Assembly: GCA_014238905.1 (NCBI GenBank)
Contig: JABAAE010000005.1
Span: 186,001 to 250,000, forward strand
Origin: Planctomycetota bacterium
Lineage (GTDB): Bacteria > Planctomycetota > Planctomycetia > Pirellulales > Pirellulaceae
Reading direction: 5' to 3'
DNA: 64,000 nt
Shown here: positions 57,060 through 64,000 of the stretch, one piece after another
Layout: each line of letters starts with the position of its first letter
How positions within the stretch are numbered: position 1 is the first letter of the stretch
The notes under the pieces: generated by a model
The model's database searches: none
Told to the model about the DNA's origin: nothing
What the model saw: only the letters and a program-made list of their open reading frames with translations
Made by a program: the position numbers and the translations under genes

Positions 57060-58325
57060 GTGCCGGATTCAGTTCAGAACATCCAAACTCACCGATTCTC
57101 CAACGGATTAACCCTGATCGTCGAATCCATGCCTTGGTTGGAGTCGGTGGCCTTCGCCGCATCGATTCCCGGCGGGTGCCAGGTTGATCCAACGAACAGA
57201 CTTGGATTGGGGAATTTTACCTGTGAAATGGTTCAACGCGGTTGCGGTGACCGAACCAGTCGCCAATTCGTTGAGTCGTTGGAGCGACTTGGCACCGATA
57301 TCTCCGCCTCGGTTTCGATTTCCCACTCGAATTTTGGGGCTTCCATGCCGGCAGCCTCGATTTATAACGTGTTGGATATCTTTAAGGATCTGGTACGCAG
57401 TCCCCATATGCCAGAGGATCAATTGGAAGAAGGCAGGTCGGTTTGCCTACAGGAGGTCAGTGCCATTGAAGATGATCTCTCACAGAAAACTTTGATCGAG
57501 CTACGGCGGCGAAGTTATCCGCAACCCTACGGTCGATCCGCAACAGGAACGGCAGATTCCATTGCCGCTATTTCTGCAGCAGACATTCGTCAATATTGGG
57601 AGTCCTTCTATCAACCTCAAGAGATGATTCTTTCTGTTGCGGGCAAGACCGATTTCAAGCGATTATGCGATCATGTCGAAACCATTTTTTCCGATTGGAA
57701 ACCTAAATCCATCGAAAAGGTAGAACAGAAGCCTACCGAAACGGGTCATTTCCATATTGATCAACAGTCCAATCAGACCCATATCGGTCTCTCTTATCCC
57801 AGTGTTCCGTATTCGCATCCCGACTATTTTCGTGCCCGAGGATCGGTGGGGGTACTAAGCGATGGAATGAGTTCCCGATTATTTACAGAGGTTAGAGAAA
57901 AACGGGGTTTGTGTTACACCGTTTACGCCTCCATGCATTCAATGAAGGAACGGGGTAGCATCATCGTCTATGCCGGAACCAGCGCAGATCGAGCGCAGGA
58001 AACTCTTGACGTCACGGTTGCTGAAATCCAACGCCTTTCCCGGGGCATCCAACAGAGCGAACTGGACCGATTAAAAGTCTCCATTCGAAGTTCACTTGTC
58101 ATGCAGCAGGAATCAAGCCGGTCTCGAGCGGCTTCCATGGCGGGAGACTGGTTCCATCTTGGACGCGTCCGAACTCTCGAGGAATTGACCCAAATTATCA
58201 ATAGCCTGACGGTTCAGGAAATCAATCATTACCTGGCGGAGCATCCTCCCCAAAATTTCAAACTGGTCTCACTGGGGCCAACACCATTGGAGGAACCAAG
58301 TGGAGTTTCGACAGCATCGGCTTGA
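57060..58325 (+). CDS. M16B peptidase-like subunit lacking the zinc motif
   Basis: 421 residues from GTG 57060, with GGGGA upstream. It has the insulinase fold with HRFSNGLTLIVE at the start, but the site where HxxEH should lie reads NFTCEM (52-57), without zinc ligands. The C-terminal domain keeps the arginine and tyrosine of SRLFTEVREKRGLCYTVYA that clamp the substrate in M16B enzymes. It should pair with the zinc-containing subunit encoded by the next gene, which overlaps it by 26 bases. Confidence 0.93.
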   Translation: MPDSVQNIQTHRFSNGLTLIVESMPWLESVAFAASIPGGCQVDPTNRLGLGNFTCEMVQRGCGDRTSRQFVESLERLGTDISASVSISHSNFGASMPAASIYNVLDIFKDLVRSPHMPEDQLEEGRSVCLQEVSAIEDDLSQKTLIELRRRSYPQPYGRSATGTADSIAAISAADIRQYWESFYQPQEMILSVAGKTDFKRLCDHVETIFSDWKPKSIEKVEQKPTETGHFHIDQQSNQTHIGLSYPSVPYSHPDYFRARGSVGVLSDGMSSRLFTEVREKRGLCYTVYASMHSMKERGSIIVYAGTSADRAQETLDVTVAEIQRLSRGIQQSELDRLKVSIRSSLVMQQESSRSRAASMAGDWFHLGRVRTLEELTQIINSLTVQEINHYLAEHPPQNFKLVSLGPTPLEEPSGVSTASA

Positions 58326-59535
58326 AAACGGACTACAGATCATTTCCGAAATTAACCCTCGCGCTTATTCAACGGCGATAGGATTTTTCGTCAATGCGGG
58401 AGCCCGAGACGAGACGCCAGAGATCGGCGGCGTCAGCCATTTTTTGGAACATATGGTTTTCAAGGGGACTCCCAACCGAACGGCAGAAGAAGTAAACCGG
58501 GAACTGGACGAGATGGGTTCTCACAGTAACGCCCGCACCGGTGAAGAACGCACAATCTATCACTCAACCGTTCTTCCTGAATTTCAGAATCAAGCGGTGG
58601 AACTACTGGGTGATATATTGAGACCAAGCCTACGCAACGACGACTTTGAGATGGAAAAGAAAGTCATTTGCGAGGAAATCATGATGTATGACGACCAGCC
58701 ACCTTTTGGCGGCAACGAAAAACTCATGGCATCCTATTTCGGCGATCACCCTTTGGGGCAGAGCATTCTCGGCACCGTGGAAACGGTCACTGCCCTGACG
58801 CCGGATCAGATGCGCACCTATTTCACCCAACGTTATAGCCCGGACAATATCACACTGGTCGCCACAGGAAACGTCGATTTTGAAGGTTTGATTCAAATTG
58901 CCCAGGAAAAATGTGGTCAATGGGCAAAGGTCGATTCCCCACGAGTGATTACCGCCGCCGAACCAAATCTCCAACAACAATGCATCGAAAAAGCAACAGC
59001 CTCTCAGCAATACGTGTTACAAGTCGCACCGGGGCCGGCGGCTGAAGACGATGATCGATATCCCGCTCGTATCCTGTCAGCAATATTTGGCGACGACGGA
59101 GGAAGCCGGCTTTATTGGGAATTTATTGATTCGGGGAAAGCGGAATACGCGGCAATGGGCGTTTACGAATTTCAATCAGCTGGATTGTTGATGACTTTTC
59201 TTTGCGGCAACCCGGAATCCACCGAAGCCAATTTCCAACGGCTCTCAGAATTGCAGAAAAATTTACGGGCCGACGGCGTAACAGAGAGCGAACTTGAGTT
59301 GGCCAAGGCCAAAACCGCCTCCCACATTATTCTAAGCAGCGAGCGGCCTGAAAACCGCTTGTTTGCTGTTGGAAGTCACTGGTTGACCCGGCAGAATTAC
59401 CTGACGGTCGGCGAGGTCGCTAATCGCTACAACTCCTTGACCATCGACGACATCAATACCGTAATCCAAAAATATCCTTTACAACCTGCGAATTCGCTGG
59501 CTATTGGACCTTTGAAAACCATGTCGTTTGGCTAA
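58300..59535 (+). CDS. M16B zinc peptidase, active subunit
   Basis: 411 residues from GTG 58300 with GGAGG six bases upstream. HFLEH (47-51) and the downstream EKKVICEEIMMYDD supply the zinc ligands and catalytic glutamate. It overlaps the previous, zinc-less M16B gene by 26 bases, implying coupled translation and equal amounts. In known M16B pairs, one chain carries the metal and the other the substrate clamp. Substrate unknown; it is likely a processing peptidase. No signal peptide is seen. Confidence 0.94.
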   Translation: MEFRQHRLENGLQIISEINPRAYSTAIGFFVNAGARDETPEIGGVSHFLEHMVFKGTPNRTAEEVNRELDEMGSHSNARTGEERTIYHSTVLPEFQNQAVELLGDILRPSLRNDDFEMEKKVICEEIMMYDDQPPFGGNEKLMASYFGDHPLGQSILGTVETVTALTPDQMRTYFTQRYSPDNITLVATGNVDFEGLIQIAQEKCGQWAKVDSPRVITAAEPNLQQQCIEKATASQQYVLQVAPGPAAEDDDRYPARILSAIFGDDGGSRLYWEFIDSGKAEYAAMGVYEFQSAGLLMTFLCGNPESTEANFQRLSELQKNLRADGVTESELELAKAKTASHIILSSERPENRLFAVGSHWLTRQNYLTVGEVANRYNSLTIDDINTVIQKYPLQPANSLAIGPLKTMSFG

Positions 59536-59565
59536 AGCGGCAATAGACCGTTTCCTTGCTGGGGA

Positions 59566-59630
59566 CCTCTTGAATCCGCCGTGGCCTCTTGAATCCGCCG
59601 TGGCCTCTTGAATCTGCCGTGGCCTCTTGA
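59566..59630. repeat. 19-bp tandem repeat, about 3.4 copies
   Basis: CCTCTTGAATCCGCCGTGG occurs at 59566-59584 and 59585-59603, with a third copy (59604-59622) differing by one base and a partial fourth. It lies just downstream of the M16 pair, in the convergent spacer with typA. Confidence 0.92.
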
Positions 59631-59664
59631 TGTTTGGGCCGACGCAAACTCAGCTCAGCCACCT

Positions 59665-61482
59665 CTACTGCAGGGCGGCAGATCGAGCCATTCTCTTACG
59701 ATCGTTCTCATTTAACATCGATTTTCGGAGCCGGATCTTTTTTGGCGTGACCTCGACCAGTTCGTCCGATTCAATATATTCCAATGCCTCTTCAAGCGTC
59801 ATTCTTCGTGGCGGTTTTAGTAATATATTTTCATCGCTTCCAGCCGCCCGTACATTGGTCAGCTTTTTCTCCCTCGTAGGATTAACCGGCAAATCATTAT
59901 CGCGAACGTGTTCTCCCACGATCATTCCCGCATAGACGGCATCACCCGGCCCGATAAACATATCAGCACGTTGTTGTAAATTATCGATGGCATAACCGGT
60001 CGCTTTGCCAGCCACGTTGGAGACCATCATCCCATTTTTCCGCTGTGGCACCTCGCCTTCAATCGGTCGATAGGCATCAAATCGATGATTAATAATGGCC
60101 GTTCCCTGTGTCGCATTCAACAAACGGGTCCTTAATCCGATCAGGCCACGGGCGGGAATGGTGAAGTCAAGCTGTGTATATTCGCCCCGCGGACTCATCT
60201 GTCTTAGATCGCCCCGTCGCTCCCCGACTAATTCCATCACCGGTCCCACCTTTTCCGTGGGAACCTCGATCACCAAGGATTCATAAGGCTCCTCTTTTAC
60301 GCCGTTTCTTGTTCTGACCACCACTTGAGGTTTCCCTACCGAAAGCTCGAATCCTTCTCGGCGCATCGTTTCAATCAAAACCGTCAGGTGTAGCACACCC
60401 CGGCCCGCCACAGGAAAAGCGTCCCCTTTTTCTCCGAAATTAATTCGCAAAGCCACATTAGATTCTAATTCCCGCTGCAAGCGTTCTCGGAGCTGACGAC
60501 CGGTCAGGTACTTACCCTCTTGCCCGGCAAAAGGTGACGAGTTAATCGTAAACATCATCTCCAAAGTTGGTTCGTCTACCCGAACGCGTGGCAAGGCAAC
60601 CGGATCTTCAGAAATGCAAATAGTATCCCCAATATCTATCGCATCAAGTCCGACAATGGCCACCACCTCTCCAGCATCAGCAGCTGGAACCTCAACCCGG
60701 CCGAGGTTTTCAAAAACAAAAACTTTTCCCACCCGACCATTTAGAATCTTGTCTTCTTTCACAATACGAACCGGTTTACCCGGTTGCACAGTTCCGGATT
60801 GAATTCTCCCAATGGCAATTCTTCCTACAAATTCGCTCCAGTCAATCGATGTGATCACCATGCGAAACTCTTCGGTGTCATCAATTTTTGGAGGAGGTAC
60901 CTTGTCAACAATCAGGTCCAAAAGGGGTTTCATTGAATCCCCGGGAGTCTCCACGTGATGGGTAGCAAAACCTTCCTTGGACGACGCAAAAAGATAGCTG
61001 ACATTGTCGAAAACCTCATCCCCTCCCAATTCCAATAGCAACTCCAACGCTTCGTCCAAGGCCTCGGCAGGTCGCGCGTCGGGCTTATCAACTTTGTTCA
61101 CCACGACGATCGGCTTAATACCAACTTCCAGTGCTTTCTGTAAAACAAATCGGGTTTGCGGCATCGGCCCTTCGGCCGCATCCACCAATAGAACCGCCCC
61201 GTCTGCCATTCGCAGCACCCGCTCTACCTCTCCACCGAAATCGGCGTGCCCCGGCGTATCGATAATGTTGACCTTAGTGCCATCATGTCGCAACGCGATG
61301 TTCTTGGCCAAAATCGTAATTCCCCGTTCCCTTTCAAGGTCATTACTATCTAAGATCTGTTCGCCCTTCAATTGTGACTCCCGGAATTGACCACTCTGTC
61401 GTAGAAGACAATCCACCAAGGTTGTCTTCCCATGGTCAACGTGAGCAATAATGACGATGTTTCTTATGTCTTCGCAACGCAT
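59665..61482 (-). CDS. typA: Translational GTPase TypA/BipA
   Basis: 605 residues from ATG 61482 (usual length about 607); the frame extends to 61581 without homology. AHVDHGKTT (13-21), [21 protein letters not shown] and [10 protein letters not shown] form the GTPase domain. [18 protein letters not shown] and [18 protein letters not shown] in the C-terminus are TypA-specific. It binds the ribosome in the same region as EF-G and supports growth at low temperature or under stress. Convergent with the M16 operon. Confidence 0.96.
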   Translation of the reverse strand: MRCEDIRNIVIIAHVDHGKTTLVDCLLRQSGQFRESQLKGEQILDSNDLERERGITILAKNIALRHDGTKVNIIDTPGHADFGGEVERVLRMADGAVLLVDAAEGPMPQTRFVLQKALEVGIKPIVVVNKVDKPDARPAEALDEALELLLELGGDEVFDNVSYLFASSKEGFATHHVETPGDSMKPLLDLIVDKVPPPKIDDTEEFRMVITSIDWSEFVGRIAIGRIQSGTVQPGKPVRIVKEDKILNGRVGKVFVFENLGRVEVPAADAGEVVAIVGLDAIDIGDTICISEDPVALPRVRVDEPTLEMMFTINSSPFAGQEGKYLTGRQLRERLQRELESNVALRINFGEKGDAFPVAGRGVLHLTVLIETMRREGFELSVGKPQVVVRTRNGVKEEPYESLVIEVPTEKVGPVMELVGERRGDLRQMSPRGEYTQLDFTIPARGLIGLRTRLLNATQGTAIINHRFDAYRPIEGEVPQRKNGMMVSNVAGKATGYAIDNLQQRADMFIGPGDAVYAGMIVGEHVRDNDLPVNPTREKKLTNVRAAGSDENILLKPPRRMTLEEALEYIESDELVEVTPKKIRLRKSMLNENDRKRMARSAALQ

Positions 61483-61564
61483 TTCGTACCAATGTCCGGA
61501 GGGTGTCGGATCCGGGATTCGGTGACTTATCCGGGATTGCAATTCGATGGGATATAATAAAATT

Positions 61565-61588
61565 GGGACGCTTGAATTCAAGCGTCCC
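61565..61588 (-). terminator. Perfect 24-bp palindrome, probable second terminator
   Basis: GGGACGCTTGAA and its exact complement form a 12-bp stem with no loop on paper (in practice about four unpaired bases). On the minus strand it is followed by AATTTTATTAT, a weak T-rich tail. It lies about 125 bases beyond the first terminator. Confidence 0.6.
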
Positions 61589-61714
61589 TCATTAAGGCTG
61601 TAAACAGAGTCTATTTACCCGTTTTGGGCAAGAGGTATTCGAGTTTGCCTGAGGCAATCGACTGAAGCGTGCTGCTCCATAACCAGCTCCCTGGTCAACA
61701 GGCGACCTGAGGTC

Positions 61715-61746
61715 AAAAAAAAGCCCACCTCATCTGGGAGGCGGAC
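61715..61746 (-). terminator. Intrinsic terminator of the DUF1553-DUF1501 operon
   Basis: On the minus strand GTCCGCCTC pairs with GAGGTGGGC (nine pairs, two GT wobbles) around a six-base loop, followed by eight T. It lies 65 bases after the DUF1501 stop. Confidence 0.88.
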
Positions 61747-61810
61747 TTTCAGATGAATTCGGTTGGGTCCGCAAGCGCCCATGAACGCCTTTGGAATCAA
61801 GCGAGCGGAT

Positions 61811-63118
61811 TTAAGTAAAAAGGCTCGTGATCGGCTTGCCCTTATGTGCCACTCGAAAAGGGCGCCGGGAGGGCGAAAAGACATCTTTTTCTGTTGGTAG
61901 ACCAAGACCGTAGGCAATCGTCGCGTTAAAATCTGGGACCTCCACAAGATCTTCCTCCACTTCACGGCCTTCCTTGTCCGTTTTGCCGTATTTGACTCCA
62001 CCGGTAATCCCTCCTCCGATCAACACGCCGGAAAATGCCTTGGGATAGTGATTTCGCCCATTGCTTCGCTCGGTGACAATTTTCGGCGTTCGTCCAAATT
62101 CGGTGGCTAGCACGATCATCGTATCCTTTAGCATATCGCGATCGTTCAGGTCCGCTGTCAAAGCTGCCATGGCCTGGTCGAGAATTGCACCTTTCGTCGC
62201 TACTCGGCCGAAATTATCGACATGGGTATCCCAGCCTCCGTTGTCAATTTCCACAAAACTGACGCCTGATTCAACCAACCGCCTCGCCAGTAAACAAGCT
62301 TGTCCAAAAGGGTTTTGACCGTAGGACTCACGTGTTGCAGCTTTTTCCCGCGTCAAGTCAAAGGCCTTCAGATCTTCACTTTTCATGACTTTGACCGCTT
62401 CGTCATACATGCCGGTATAGGCCCGCACCTGTTTGTCGTTATATTTCCCCAGGAATTTTTCATTCATCTCCTGAGCACGTCGCATCCTCCTTGAAAAACG
62501 ATCGTCGGTGATGCCTGCCGGGAGGCTACTATTTTGCAATCCTTCTTCCGGATTGCCGATCGGCATGGCTGCAAATCGGGCTTCCAGAAAACCGCCACCC
62601 AGGCCAGCACTGTTCCCACCGATTTTAACATTACCGGGAAGCATCGTGTCGCCCTTGCCATTGAAATAGGAATTCCAGGCACCCATATCGGGATGCTTGA
62701 TCGTTCCCCGCATAAAATAACTGGTATGCATGAAATACCGACCCTGCTGATGGGCCCCTTGAGTGGAACTCAGGGAATTAATCACAGCGGCATGATGCAT
62801 CTGCTTGGCCATCTTTGGAAAATACTCACTGATCTTCACGCCCGGCGCTGAGGTCTTGATGGATTCGACCGGCCCCTGAGTTTCAGCTCCAGGCTTGGTG
62901 TCAAAGGTGTCCAAATGGGTCATGCCGCCTGACATGTACAGATAGATGACGCGTTTTGCCTTGCCACCGGTCGAAGCAGGCGCGAATCCCGTATTGGAAA
63001 TACCAGACGCCAAGGAAGGGCTGATAGCAAGAGTTCCCAGGCCCAAAAAAGACTTCGCCGCGCCGGAAACAAACGCCCGCCGGCTTGATGATTCCAACTG
63101 GTTTGTTAAACGAGCCAT
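61811..63118 (-). CDS. DUF1501 protein, partner of DUF1553 protein
   Basis: 435 residues from ATG 63118, which has AGGAG eight bases upstream; a longer frame to 63157 is unlikely. The leader has SSRRAFVSGAAKSFLGLG, a twin-arginine signal. YLYMSGGMTHLDTFDTKP, GGWDTHVDN, VLATEFGRTPK and GRNHYPKAF are the conserved metal-site-like motifs. It is 82 bases downstream of the DUF1553 gene, in one operon ended by a terminator. Third DUF1501 gene of the window; function unknown. Confidence 0.93.
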   Translation of the reverse strand: MARLTNQLESSSRRAFVSGAAKSFLGLGTLAISPSLASGISNTGFAPASTGGKAKRVIYLYMSGGMTHLDTFDTKPGAETQGPVESIKTSAPGVKISEYFPKMAKQMHHAAVINSLSSTQGAHQQGRYFMHTSYFMRGTIKHPDMGAWNSYFNGKGDTMLPGNVKIGGNSAGLGGGFLEARFAAMPIGNPEEGLQNSSLPAGITDDRFSRRMRRAQEMNEKFLGKYNDKQVRAYTGMYDEAVKVMKSEDLKAFDLTREKAATRESYGQNPFGQACLLARRLVESGVSFVEIDNGGWDTHVDNFGRVATKGAILDQAMAALTADLNDRDMLKDTMIVLATEFGRTPKIVTERSNGRNHYPKAFSGVLIGGGITGGVKYGKTDKEGREVEEDLVEVPDFNATIAYGLGLPTEKDVFSPSRRPFRVAHKGKPITSLFT

Positions 63119-63200
63119 TGATTTACTCCTGCAAAAATTTTTAATTAAATCGTTCACCTACCCCATTCCAGACGTAGGCCACCTTATAAACCACCACAGA

Positions 63201-64000
63201 CTACTGAACGAAAAGAAATTCGCTATTGTTGACCAACGTCCAAATCAAATCCGCGGCGACCTCTTTGCCATGGACGGATACATCATCCAACCATTGTTTT
63301 CTTTCGGTCTCGGTAGGCATTCGGTTAAGGATGCTTAAAAAGATCACATCCACTTTTGCAGGGATGTCTTTGGCCTGCTCTACGTTACTCATCAACTCCG
63401 TATAGGGGTTGGAGGCGATTCTTTTCTCAATAAATCCGTTCATTAACGAAAGTACTTGTGTCACCGCGGCTTCGCTATTGGAATTCTCAATTTGCTCACG
63501 ATCGGATTGCCCGAATTCACGCAACAAGTGCCCGGGCCTTGCAGGAGAACTAATCTCCGAAGCGCGAATCATGTCTCTGGAACGTGAGTTGTATTTCCTG
63601 CCCATCGCCTTGGAAATTTCCATTTGTTCCTTTTTGAGTTCTTTTAAACGCGGATAATCCTTTTTCTTTTTCGCAAGCTGTTGTTTTTTCTGTAGTTCCC
63701 TCAGGCGATTGTTGAATTCAGCACGAATTGAGTTCTGTTGGTTACTAGCCTTTTTCTTTTGATTAGCTTGTGCCTTGCGAGGATCCTGCTCGGCTAGTTT
63801 GACGATTTCATCCGGGGACATGGTTTTGGTCTTTTCGTAAATTTCAAACAAGTCCATTCCATAATATCGGCGAGCCGTATCCGGACCTTGGCGGGTATCC
63901 ACCTCAGCCACGGTGAGCGTCACTAACGAATCCCACAACTGCTCCGCAGACATACGCCTCAAAAGCGGTCCGCGAAAAGAGAACTCAGTGATTTCTTCTG
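63201..64000 (-). CDS. DUF1553 (PSD1) protein, C-terminal part, cut by window end
   Basis: The frame is open to the last base, giving about 266 C-terminal residues; the start lies beyond the window. FRGPLLRRMSAEQLWDSLVTL is the conserved DUF1553 segment and RPGHLLREFGQSDRE, LMNGFI and LNRMPTETER follow in family order. Between them is a stretch of about 60 residues rich in K, R, E and Q that predicts a coiled coil, inserted into the domain. It is probably the C-terminus of a large exported PSD protein like that at 20096. Operon with the downstream DUF1501 gene. Confidence 0.9.
   Translation of the reverse strand, partial: EEITEFSFRGPLLRRMSAEQLWDSLVTLTVAEVDTRQGPDTARRYYGMDLFEIYEKTKTMSPDEIVKLAEQDPRKAQANQKKKASNQQNSIRAEFNNRLRELQKKQQLAKKKKDYPRLKELKKEQMEISKAMGRKYNSRSRDMIRASEISSPARPGHLLREFGQSDREQIENSNSEAAVTQVLSLMNGFIEKRIASNPYTELMSNVEQAKDIPAKVDVIFLSILNRMPTETERKQWLDDVSVHGKEVAADLIWTLVNNSEFLFVQ

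Larger units (their letters stand above)
61483..61810. other. 328-bp spacer holding two hairpins
   Basis: It lies between typA and the upstream minus-strand DUF1501 gene. A terminator (61715-61746) and a perfect palindrome (61565-61588) are its only clear structures. The typA promoter should lie between 61483 and 61565. Confidence 0.5.

Noticed and set aside
1..64000. Search for tRNA, rRNA, CRISPR arrays, IS elements and attachment sites
   Set aside because: No TTCGA-type arm with matching acceptor stems, no regularly spaced repeats and no transposase or integrase motifs were seen by eye. A tRNAscan or Infernal run would be decisive.

Overview
The window reads as a planctomycete chromosome, most like the Pirellulales. 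Three DUF1501 proteins with twin-arginine leaders, two DUF1549/DUF1553 (PSCyt2/PSD1) proteins, two DUF1559 loci and two planctomycete-type ECF sigma / serine-threonine kinase pairs are the lineage markers. Biosynthetic genes (trpC, hisH) stand alone, and the rnpA-yidD pair has no rpmH, as is usual in this phylum. No tRNA, rRNA, CRISPR array, IS element or prophage was recognised.

Layout. 1-2.4 kb: an AbgT-type transporter carrying an inserted PDZ-like domain, then a cold-shock protein with a strong terminator. 2.6-8.1 kb (minus): ECF sigma factor, transmembrane TPR kinase, DUF1501 protein. 8.3-10.4 kb (minus): RluD-type pseudouridine synthase and a membrane TPR protein. 10.6-15.1 kb (plus): Rep-like helicase, CbpA-like DnaJ, small membrane protein, rnpA-yidD, cutA. 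15.4-18.7 kb (plus): second sigma/kinase module, facing a DUF1501 plus LamG/DUF1549/DUF1553 operon (18.8-23.4 kb, minus). 23.8-31 kb: TPR membrane protein, a broken DUF1559 gene, P-loop kinase, epimerase, trpC, methyltransferase and a hydrolase-fold protein lacking its nucleophile. 31.4-42.6 kb: VWA protein, hisH, coiled-coil membrane protein, UbiB kinase, a 45-codon small ORF, rpsU, O-antigen ligase/TPR protein, NfeD protease. 43-53.9 kb (plus): secreted trypsin-like protease, inositol-phosphatase family protein, enoyl-CoA hydratase, lepA, tmk, DUF58 and BatA-like proteins, methylpurine glycosylase. 54-64 kb: holB, a secreted DUF1559 protein, an inactive/active M16 peptidase pair, typA, and a DUF1553-DUF1501 operon cut by the window end.

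Functionally the window mixes information processing (rep, rnpA, rpsU, lepA, typA, holB, tmk) with envelope and secretion functions (Tat-exported DUF1501 proteins, PSD proteins, NfeD, M16, O-antigen ligase) and phosphorylation-linked regulation. The strongest oddities are the PDZ-like insertion in the AbgT transporter, the duplicated sigma/kinase modules sharing an N-terminal kinase leader, the decaying DUF1559 gene, the nucleophile-less hydrolase and the complementary M16 pair. Several young tandem duplications and hairpin-rich spacers lie between genes. I did not find a clearly novel multi-gene defence or mobile system.
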